Source of the DNA: JANNGZ01 sp031404155
Lineage (GTDB): Bacteria; Pseudomonadota; Gammaproteobacteria; Burkholderiales; Burkholderiaceae_C
Direction of reading: 5' to 3'
Assembly (NCBI GenBank): GCA_031404155.1
Contig: JANNGZ010000368.1
Location: 1-5,119, forward strand
DNA length: 5,119 nucleotides
Both the position numbers and the translations under genes were made by a program. The notes below the pieces were generated by a model. That model ran no database searches. It had not been told where the DNA came from and saw nothing but the letters and a program-made list of their open reading frames with translations. Positions 1 to 5,119 of this stretch are shown here, one piece after another. Positions within the stretch are counted from its first letter, which is position 1, and every line of letters starts with the position of its first letter.

Positions 1-264
1 AAGGTGCGGGCGATGCAGGTGATCGACGAGCTCGAGCCGGTGCAGCGCGGCATCTACGGCGGCGCCTGCGGCTACCTGAGTTTTGCCGGCGACATGGACG
101 TGGCGATCGCGATCCGCACCGGCATCGTCAAGGACAACACCCTGTACGTGCAGGCCGCCGCGGGCATCGTGGCCGACTCGGTGCCCGAGCTGGAATGGCA
201 GGAGACCGAGGCCAAGGCGCGGGCGCTGATCCGCGCGGCGGAGTTGGTCGAGGAGGGCTTCTGA
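1..264 (+). CDS. trpE: Anthranilate synthase component I, C-terminal 87 residues (5' end outside window)
   Basis: TrpE converts chorismate plus ammonia (delivered by TrpG) to anthranilate and pyruvate, the first committed step of tryptophan synthesis in the cytoplasm. The reading frame is open from base 1 to a TGA at 262-264, so the gene enters from the left. The fragment carries the end of the chorismate-binding domain: a KVRAMQ..DELEP stretch, RG.YGGACGY, the AIAIRT motif, then AAAGIVADSVPELEW, which ends in the conserved acidic residues of the family. Two small departures from the forms I remember (GGAVGY and AGAGIVADS) are conservative and give no reason to doubt function. The feedback tryptophan-binding site lies in the missing N-terminal part. 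TrpG begins 2 bases downstream, which separates this protein from the paralogues PabB and isochorismate synthase and makes TrpE the best call. Confidence 0.95.
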   Translation, partial: KVRAMQVIDELEPVQRGIYGGACGYLSFAGDMDVAIAIRTGIVKDNTLYVQAAAGIVADSVPELEWQETEAKARALIRAAELVEEGF

Positions 265-266
265 CC

Positions 267-839
267 ATGTTGTTGATGATCGACAACTACGACAGCTTCA
301 CCTTCAACCTGGTGCAGTACTTCGGCGAGCTCGGCGAAGAGGTGCGCGTGTTCCGCAACGACGAGATCGACATCGCCGGTATCGCGGCGCTGCAACCCGA
401 ACGCCTGGTGCTCTCGCCCGGGCCTTGTTCGCCGGCCGAAGCGGGCATCTGCGTCGAGGCGATCCGCCACTTTGCGGGCCGGCTGCCGATCCTCGGCGTG
501 TGCCTGGGCCACCAGGCGATCGGCGCCGCGCTGGGTGGCAAGGTGGTGCGCGCGCAGACGCAGATGCATGGCAAGGCCAGCGTGATCGCCACCGACCGGC
601 GCGGTGTGTTCCGCGGCCTGCCCGAGCGCTTCAGCGTGATCCGCTACCACTCGTTGGCGGTGGAGCGCGCGAGCCTGCCGGCCGAGCTGGAGGTGAGTGC
701 CACCACCGACGACGGCGAGATCATGGGCCTGCGGCACCGCCAGCTGGCGATCGAGGGCGTGCAGTTCCACCCCGAGTCGATCCTGAGCGAACATGGCCAC
801 GCGATGTTGCGCAACTTTCTGGCGGGGAGACCCAACTGA
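267..839 (+). CDS. trpG: Anthranilate synthase component II, glutamine amidotransferase
   Basis: This 190-residue class I glutamine amidotransferase hydrolyses glutamine and passes ammonia to TrpE. The N-terminus MLLMIDNYDSFT is the family signature. PGPCSP (51-56) forms the oxyanion region, GVCLGHQ (77-83) holds the nucleophile Cys79, YHSL lies at 127-130, and FHPESI (167-172) supplies His168 and Glu170, completing the Cys-His-Glu triad. Length is normal for TrpG or PabA. I chose the ATG at 267 because AGGAGGG (251-257) lies 9 bases upstream and the protein then begins exactly at the family N-terminus; an in-frame ATG at 195 would add 24 residues from the TrpE frame region with no homology. 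TrpG proteins often double as PabA for p-aminobenzoate synthesis, and that amphibolic role cannot be excluded. It starts 2 bases after trpE, and its stop overlaps the ltaE start. Confidence 0.97.
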   Translation: MLLMIDNYDSFTFNLVQYFGELGEEVRVFRNDEIDIAGIAALQPERLVLSPGPCSPAEAGICVEAIRHFAGRLPILGVCLGHQAIGAALGGKVVRAQTQMHGKASVIATDRRGVFRGLPERFSVIRYHSLAVERASLPAELEVSATTDDGEIMGLRHRQLAIEGVQFHPESILSEHGHAMLRNFLAGRPN

Positions 840-1846
840 TGGCCAAGCCGATCGATCTGCGCAGTGACACGGTTACCCAACCCACCGCGGCGATGCGCGA
901 CGCGATGATGCGTGCGCCGCTCGGCGACGATGTCTTCGGCGACGACCCGACGGTGAACGCGCTGCAAGAACGCATCGCCGGCGAACTCGGCTTCGAGGCG
1001 GCGCTGTTCATGCCCACCGGCACCCAGAGCAACCTGTGCGCGCTGATGAGCCACTGCCAGCGCGGCGACGAGTACATCGTCGGGCAGATGGCGCACACCT
1101 ACCGCATGGAAGGTGGTGGCGGCGCGGTGCTCGGCAGCCTGCAGCCGCAGCCGCTTGCGCACCAGGCCGACGGCACGCTGGCGCTGGCCGATATCGAGGC
1201 GGCGATCAAACCCGACGATTCGCATTTCGCGCGCAGCCGGCTGCTCTGCCTGGAGAACACTTTTGGCGGCAAGGCGCTGCCGCTGGCCTACCTGGAGCAG
1301 GCCAGCGTGCTGGCGCGGCGCCACGGGCTCAACACCCATCTGGACGGCGCGCGGCTGTTCAACGCCGCGGTGGCCTCGGGCGTGCCGGCGCGCGAGGTCA
1401 CACGCCACTTCGACAGTGTCTCGGTCTGCTTCAGCAAGGGCCTCGGCGCACCGGCGGGCTCGGCGCTGTGCGGCAGCAAGGCGTTCATTGCCCGCGCTCA
1501 CCGCTGGCGCAAGATGGCCGGCGGCGGCATGCGCCAGGCCGGCGTGCTGGCCGCCGGCGCGCTGTATGCGCTGGACAATCATGTGCAGCGCCTGGCCGCC
1601 GACCACATGAATGCCAGGCGCCTGTCCGAAGGCCTTCAGGAATTGCCGGGCGTGGCCGTGCCCGCCGCGCAGACCAACATGGTCTTCGTCGACCTCGCGC
1701 CCGAGCGGGCAGCGGGTGTGGTGCAACGCCTGCGCGAGGCTGGCGTGTTGTGCACCGGGCTGTACCAGCTGCGCCTGGTGACGCACCTGGACGTGAGCCG
1801 CGACGACATAGTCCGTGCTCTTGCGATCCTGCGCGATACCCTCTGA
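839..1846 (+). CDS. ltaE: Low-specificity L-threonine aldolase (PLP-dependent)
   Basis: This 335-residue enzyme should cleave L-threonine and L-allo-threonine to glycine and acetaldehyde, a reversible cytosolic fold-type I PLP reaction. It aligns along its whole length with E. coli LtaE (333 residues): DLRSDTVTQPT near the N-terminus, GDDVFGDDPTVNALQ, PTGTQSN (59-65), AHTY with the PLP-stacking His86 (E. coli His83), His129 in SHFAR (E. coli His126), HLDGARLFN with Asp169 and Arg172, CFSKGLGAP with the Schiff-base Lys200 (E. coli Lys197), RWRKMAGGGMRQ, and RLVTHLDVS near the end. All catalytic residues are present, so it is intact. The ATG at 839 overlaps the trpG TGA by one base (TGATG), and GGGGAG at 824-829 is a suitable ribosome binding site. 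Longer in-frame starts would overlap trpG deeply and add non-homologous sequence. It is not a tryptophan-pathway enzyme, so its place inside the operon is notable. Base composition matches its neighbours. Confidence 0.95.
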   Translation: MAKPIDLRSDTVTQPTAAMRDAMMRAPLGDDVFGDDPTVNALQERIAGELGFEAALFMPTGTQSNLCALMSHCQRGDEYIVGQMAHTYRMEGGGGAVLGSLQPQPLAHQADGTLALADIEAAIKPDDSHFARSRLLCLENTFGGKALPLAYLEQASVLARRHGLNTHLDGARLFNAAVASGVPAREVTRHFDSVSVCFSKGLGAPAGSALCGSKAFIARAHRWRKMAGGGMRQAGVLAAGALYALDNHVQRLAADHMNARRLSEGLQELPGVAVPAAQTNMVFVDLAPERAAGVVQRLREAGVLCTGLYQLRLVTHLDVSRDDIVRALAILRDTL

Positions 1847-1850
1847 AGCC

Positions 1851-1856
1851 AAAGGA
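1851..1856 (+). promoter_or_regulatory. Ribosome binding site of trpD in the ltaE-trpD gap
   Basis: AAAGGA lies 8 bases before the trpD ATG. This 18-base gap is the only junction in the trp-ung string with clear independent initiation; the other junctions are overlaps or a 2-base gap. Its presence fits the idea that ltaE was inserted upstream of trpD, leaving trpD with its own initiation signal. That reading is inference. Confidence 0.7.
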
Positions 1857-1864
1857 CGGCCTCC

Positions 1865-2898
1865 ATGACCATCACCAATACCGACGCGCTCGTGCGTGTG
1901 ATCGAACACCGCGAGATCTTCCATGACGAGATGCTGGCTTTGATGCGCCGGATCATGAGCGGCGAGATGTCGCCGGTGATGATCGCGGCCCTCGCCATGG
2001 GCTTGCGGGTGAAGAAGGAGACCATCGGCGAGGTGGCGGCCGCGGCACAGGTGATGCGCGAATTTGCGACGCCGGTGGTGGTGGCCAACCGCAAACACCT
2101 GGTCGACATCGTCGGCACCGGCGGCGACAGCTCGCACACCTTCAACATCTCCACCGCGTCGATGTTCGTGGCCGCGGCCGCGGGCGCCCGGGTGGCCAAA
2201 CACGGCGGGCGCAGTGTGTCGTCCACCTCGGGCAGCGCCGACGTGATGGAGGCGCTGGGTGCCAACATCGCGCTCACGCCCGAGCAGGTGGCGGCCTGCC
2301 TGGAAGAAACCGGCATCGGCTTCATGTTCGCGCCGCACCACCATGCGGCGATGAAACATGCCGCGCCGGTGCGCAAGGAACTCGGCGTGCGCACCTTCTT
2401 CAACATTCTGGGACCCTTGACCAACCCGGCGAACGCGCCGAACCAGTTGCTCGGCGTCTTTCACCAAGACCTGGTGGGCATCCTGGTGCGGGTGCTGCAA
2501 CGCCTGGGCAGCGAACATGTGATGGTGGTTTACGGCATGAACGGCATGGACGAGATTTCGCTTTCCGGCGAGACCTTGGTGGGCGAGCTGAAGGCCGGCG
2601 AGGTGCGCGAGTACCTGGTGCACCCGAGCGACTTCGGCATGCCGGTGTACGACATGCGCGTGCTGCGGGTGGCCAACAAGGACGAGTCGGTGCTGTGCAT
2701 TCAGCGTGCGCTGGCCAACGAGGACGGGCCGGTGCGGGACATCGTGCTGCTCAACGCCGGTGCGGCGCTGTACTGCGCGGGTGTGGCGGCCTCGGTCACC
2801 GAGGGCGTGAAGCGTTCGCGCGAGGCGGTGGCCTCGGGCGCGGCGCTGGCCAAGCTGAGCCAGTTCGTTGCGATGACGCAGAAGTTCAAGAGCGTCGG

Positions 2899-2902
<4 letters not shown>
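1865..2902 (+). CDS. trpD: Anthranilate phosphoribosyltransferase
   Basis: TrpD joins anthranilate to phosphoribosyl pyrophosphate, giving N-(5'-phosphoribosyl)anthranilate and pyrophosphate, the second step of the pathway. The 345-residue length is typical of a stand-alone TrpD, so it is not the TrpG-TrpD fusion found in enteric bacteria. An N-terminal helical domain (about residues 8-70, with GEMSP and ALAMGLRVK) precedes the phosphoribosyltransferase domain. That domain shows the PRPP loop DIVGTGGD (81-88), NISTAS (94-99), VAKHGGRSVSS (110-120), Arg170 in the anthranilate-binding region, NILGPLTNP (180-188), and GMDEIS with the magnesium-binding pair Asp229-Glu230. All expected motifs are present. 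The ATG at 1865 follows a good ribosome binding site and gives the family N-terminus. Its stop overlaps the trpC start in ATGA, so the two should be translationally coupled. Thymidine phosphorylase shares the fold but lacks this motif set. Confidence 0.98.
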
Positions 2903-3686
<784 letters not shown>

Positions 3687-3690
<4 letters not shown>

Positions 3691-4427
3691 TCGACAACCG
3701 ACTCGTCGAGCCGCTCTCCGCGCTGCTCGACAAGGCGCCGCCCTCGTGGCGAAGGGTGGTGCAGGCGTGGCGGCAGTCCGCGGCCGGGCGGGAGCTCGTC
3801 GACTTTGTGCAGGCGCGGCAGGCGGAGGGCGGCACGGTCTATCCGCACGACCCGCTGCGGGCGCTGCACCTCTGCCCACTGGGCCAGGTGCGGGTCGTGA
3901 TCCTCGGCCAGGACCCTTACCACGGCCCGGGCCAGGCCGAGGGGCTGGCGTTTTCGGTGCCGCCAGGGGTGAGGCCGCCGCCGAGCCTTCGTAACATATT
4001 CAGCGAGATCCAACGTGACCTCGGCGAGCCGCCGCCACGGCAAGGCTCGCTGAGCGCTTGGGCTGGCCAGGGGGTGTTGTTGCTCAACCGGGTGCTGACG
4101 GTTGAGGCGGCATCTCCCGCCAGTCATGCAAAGCATGGTTGGGAAGCGCTCACTGACATGCTGCTTGATGAAGTTGCAAGTCAGCCTCGACCCGCAGCGT
4201 TCCTGCTCTGGGGCGCGCATGCGCAGGCCGTCGCCACGAGGCTGAAAGGCGACGGGCACCTGTTACTTCGGAGCAACCATCCGTCGCCGCTTTCGGCGCG
4301 CCGCCCGCCGGCGCCTTTCATCGGCAATGGGCATTTCAGCGCGGTCAATCAGTGGTTGGTTCTTGCGGGGGGGCCGCCGGTGGATTGGGCTGCCGCAGAG
4401 CGCGCCGGCGCAGCGTCTCCGGCTTGA
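3687..4427 (+). CDS. ung: Uracil-DNA glycosylase, family 1
   Basis: Ung removes uracil from DNA as the first step of base-excision repair. The 246-residue protein shows every family 1 hallmark. GQDPYHGPGQA (74-84) contains the water-activating Asp76 and the thymine-excluding Tyr78 (E. coli Asp64, Tyr66). Phe89 in LAFS stacks on uracil (Phe77), Asn134 in LLLN recognises it (Asn123), and HPSPLS (198-203) contains His198 (His187). The residues before this loop are Ser-Asn rather than the Ala-Pro of E. coli; from memory, Asn is common there in betaproteobacterial Ung. The start is taken as TTG at 3687, which overlaps the trpC stop in TTGA and keeps the WRRV segment near the N-terminus that homologues have. 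The next possible start is GTG at 3756, which lacks a properly spaced ribosome binding site. Only a weak GAG precedes the TTG, so coupling to trpC is likely. Base composition falls within the second half. Confidence 0.96.
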
Positions 4428-4442
4428 TTACGCCTTAAGCCG
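4420..4442 (+). other. Inverted repeat at the end of ung, possible weak terminator
   Basis: CGGCTTGA (4420-4427) can pair with TTAAGCCG (4435-4442) over 8 base pairs, including one G-T wobble, around a 7-base loop. It starts inside the last ung codons, covers the stop codon and lies within the following promoter. There is no T-run after it, so it is not a convincing intrinsic terminator. It may still mark the 3' end of the trp-ung transcript or affect promoter access. It is the only stem I see at this boundary. Confidence 0.35.
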
Positions 4443-4451
4443 TGATATAGT
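4424..4451 (+). promoter_or_regulatory. Probable sigma-70 promoter of the tRNA-tuf operon
   Basis: A -35 element TTGATT (4424-4429, 4 of 6 to consensus) and a -10 element TATAGT (4446-4451, 5 of 6) are separated by 16 bases. The expected transcription start is near 4458, about 8 bases before tRNA-Tyr. The stretch after the -10 element (CTGCGG) is G+C-rich. Such discriminators are typical of stable-RNA promoters under stringent (ppGpp) control, so growth-rate control is a reasonable inference. The -35 box contains the TGA stop codon of ung (4425-4427), so the two units abut with no spare DNA. Confidence 0.65.
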
Positions 4452-4465
4452 CTGCGGTTCGCCTC

Positions 4466-4551
4466 GGAGGGGTGCCCGAGTGGCTAAAGGGGGCAGACTG
4501 TAAATCTGTTGGCTTACGCCTACGCTGGTTCGAATCCAGCCTCCTCCACCA
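4466..4551 (+). tRNA. tRNA-Tyr (anticodon GTA)
   Basis: This is an 86-base class II tRNA with an encoded CCA end. The acceptor stem GGAGGGG (4466-4472) pairs with CTCCTCC (4541-4547) with one G-T wobble, and the discriminator is A4548. The anticodon stem (4493-4497 with 4505-4509) holds the loop CTGTAAA with GTA at 4500-4502. The long variable arm TGGCTTACGCCTAC contains the stem GGC/GCC, as expected for bacterial tRNA-Tyr. The T-arm is GCTGG-TTCGAAT-CCAGC. It is the first gene of the tRNA-tuf unit, matching tyrU in E. coli. Confidence 0.98.
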
Positions 4552-4686
4552 AGGCGGAAAGTGGTCCTTAGAGATTGCGCATTGGAATAGAGAGCGGGCA
4601 AAGAGCGGGTCGGTGCTGGGATGGCCGGTGATGGTGGCAGGCATTCGGGTTTCACTGCCGCGGTGCTTGTCGAAGGCTCCTTCAGA
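4552..4686 (+). other. Spacer between tRNA-Tyr and tRNA-Gly with a hairpin and short repeats
   Basis: No gene is supported in these 135 bases. Two copies of AGAGCGGG occur at 4591-4598 and 4602-4609, and a third at 4684-4691 runs into the first bases of tRNA-Gly. GTGGCAG (4634-4640) can pair with CTGCCGC (4655-4661) over 7 base pairs with one wobble and a 14-base loop. There is no T-run, so it does not look like a terminator. A role in pre-tRNA processing is possible but unproven. The stretch is long compared with the 66-base spacer that follows tRNA-Gly. Confidence 0.5.
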
Positions 4687-4760
4687 GCGGGAGTAGTTCA
4701 ATGGCAGAACCCCAGCCTTCCAAGCTGATGACGCGGGTTCGATTCCCGTCTCCCGCTCCA
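4687..4760 (+). tRNA. tRNA-Gly (anticodon TCC)
   Basis: This is a 74-base tRNA with an encoded CCA end. The acceptor stem GCGGGAG (4687-4693) pairs perfectly with CTCCCGC (4750-4756), and the discriminator is T4757, as in E. coli glyT. The D-arm is GTTC/GAAC, the anticodon loop CTTCCAA carries TCC at 4719-4721, and the T-loop is TTCGATT. One oddity is the first anticodon-stem pair (position 27-43), which is C4712 opposite A4728, a mismatch where E. coli glyT has a U-A pair. The remaining four pairs are intact. It reads GGA and GGG glycine codons. Confidence 0.98.
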
Positions 4761-4826
4761 TTAAATTCAGTGATCCGGTCGCCAGTGGTTTGGGTTTTTA
4801 GCGTGAGTGCCCAGACCCGTGTCGAT
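4761..4826 (+). other. Spacer between tRNA-Gly and tRNA-Thr
   Basis: This 66-base spacer is more A+T-rich than its surroundings and includes a TTTGGGTTTTTA run. I find no strong stem immediately before the T-run, so I do not call a terminator. No promoter is convincing either. The tRNAs on both sides are probably cut from one precursor. Confidence 0.5.
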
Positions 4827-4901
<75 letters not shown>

Positions 4902-4925
4902 AGGTTCAGAGCAGAGAGACCGTAT

Positions 4926-4974
4926 CCCCGTAACCCGTAAGGGCTCGCGCAACGAGCCCATCGTCCTGTCGGAG
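4926..4974 (+). promoter_or_regulatory. Structured leader of tuf: tandem repeat, hairpin and ribosome binding site
   Basis: Within the 80-base gap between tRNA-Thr and tuf, CCCGTAA occurs twice in tandem (4927-4933 and 4934-4940). It is followed at once by a perfect 7-base-pair hairpin, GGGCTCG (4941-4947) and CGAGCCC (4953-4959), with the loop CGCAA. The ribosome binding site GGAG (4971-4974) lies 11 bases after the stem and 7 bases before the ATG. No T-run follows the stem, so it is not an intrinsic terminator. A short competing stem, CCC-GTAA-GGG (4934-4943), uses the same GGG. A role in mRNA stability, tRNA release or control of tuf translation is inference. Confidence 0.5.
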
Positions 4975-4981
4975 TCCTCAA

Positions 4982-5119
4982 ATGGCAAAAGGCAAATTTG
5001 AACGCACCAAGCCGCACGTCAACGTCGGCACGATTGGTCACGTCGACCACGGCAAGACCACGCTGACCGCGGCGATCACCTCGGTGCTGGCGGCCAAGTT
5101 TGGTGGTGAAGCCAAGGCC
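4982..5119 (+). CDS. tuf: Elongation factor Tu, N-terminal 46 residues (3' end outside window)
   Basis: EF-Tu is the GTPase that delivers aminoacyl-tRNA to the ribosomal A site. The fragment begins MAKGKFERTKPHVN and contains the nucleotide-binding P-loop GHVDHGKT (19-26), followed by TLTAAIT and a KFGGEAKA segment, which in proteobacterial EF-Tu precedes the switch I region. The frame remains open to the edge of the window. The ATG at 4982 follows GGAG at a 7-base spacing. The upstream tRNA-Tyr-Gly-Thr array makes this the tufB-type locus, and from other betaproteobacteria I would expect tRNA-Trp, secE and nusG next. A second tuf copy elsewhere in the genome is likely but not visible. With only the N-terminus present I cannot assess the rest of the protein. 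Confidence 0.97.
   Translation, partial: MAKGKFERTKPHVNVGTIGHVDHGKTTLTAAITSVLAAKFGGEAKA

Noticed and set aside
195..266. Longer trpG start at ATG 195
   Set aside because: It would add 24 residues that overlap trpE and have no similarity to the family, while the ATG at 267 has a strong ribosome binding site and the exact family N-terminus.
644..2623. Long open frame on the minus strand across trpG, ltaE and trpD (659 codons)
   Set aside because: It is opposite three well-supported genes. Its translation is rich in His, Arg, Ala and Gln with no recognisable domain, as expected of a shadow frame in G+C-rich coding DNA.
4472..4696. Plus-strand small frame starting MPEWLKGADCKSVG
   Set aside because: It is a direct translation of tRNA-Tyr and its spacer, a well-known spurious gene call.
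4435..4761. Minus-strand frame reading GIEPASSAWKAGVLPLNY and RRLDSNQRRRKPTDLQSAP
   Set aside because: These peptides are the reverse-strand translation of tRNA-Gly and tRNA-Tyr. They recur in databases as false proteins for that reason.
4785..4826. T-rich run between tRNA-Gly and tRNA-Thr as an intrinsic terminator
   Set aside because: No stable stem lies immediately before the T-run, and termination here would cut tRNA-Thr and tuf off from the only good promoter seen.

Overview
This is a GC-rich bacterial window with every gene on the + strand. It looks betaproteobacterial, most likely Burkholderiales. The basis is the split trpE-G-D-C order without trpF, trpB or trpA alongside, the style of the TrpE C-terminus and EF-Tu N-terminus, and the N-H-P-S-P form of the uracil-DNA glycosylase active-site loop. 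That assignment is from memory of these families, not from a search.

Bases 1-4427 are one tightly packed gene string. It holds the 3' end of trpE (anthranilate synthase component I), trpG (component II), an intact low-specificity L-threonine aldolase (ltaE), trpD (anthranilate phosphoribosyltransferase), a monofunctional trpC (indole-3-glycerol-phosphate synthase) and ung (family 1 uracil-DNA glycosylase). Junctions are a 2-base gap (trpE/trpG), a 1-base overlap (trpG/ltaE), an 18-base gap with its own ribosome binding site (ltaE/trpD), a 4-base ATGA overlap (trpD/trpC) and a 4-base TTGA overlap (trpC/ung, with a TTG start). This spacing argues for one transcript with translational coupling. 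TrpE/TrpG, TrpD and TrpC take chorismate to indole-3-glycerol phosphate. The PLP enzyme LtaE and the DNA-repair enzyme Ung are passengers with no obvious role in that route.

Bases 4428-4981 have no protein gene. They hold a good sigma-70-like promoter overlapping the ung stop codon, then tRNA-Tyr(GTA), tRNA-Gly(TCC) and tRNA-Thr(GGT), all with encoded CCA ends, followed by an 80-base leader and the start of tuf (EF-Tu), which runs off the right edge. The order Tyr-Gly-Thr-tuf matches the E. coli tyrU-glyT-thrT-tufB locus, so this is a classic translation operon. The spacers contain small hairpins and short repeats, including a perfect 7-bp hairpin and a tandem 7-base repeat just upstream of tuf.

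I found no mobile element, CRISPR array, toxin-antitoxin or defence system, and no evidence of an undescribed system. The most notable points are the threonine aldolase gene embedded in the trp operon and the structured tuf leader.
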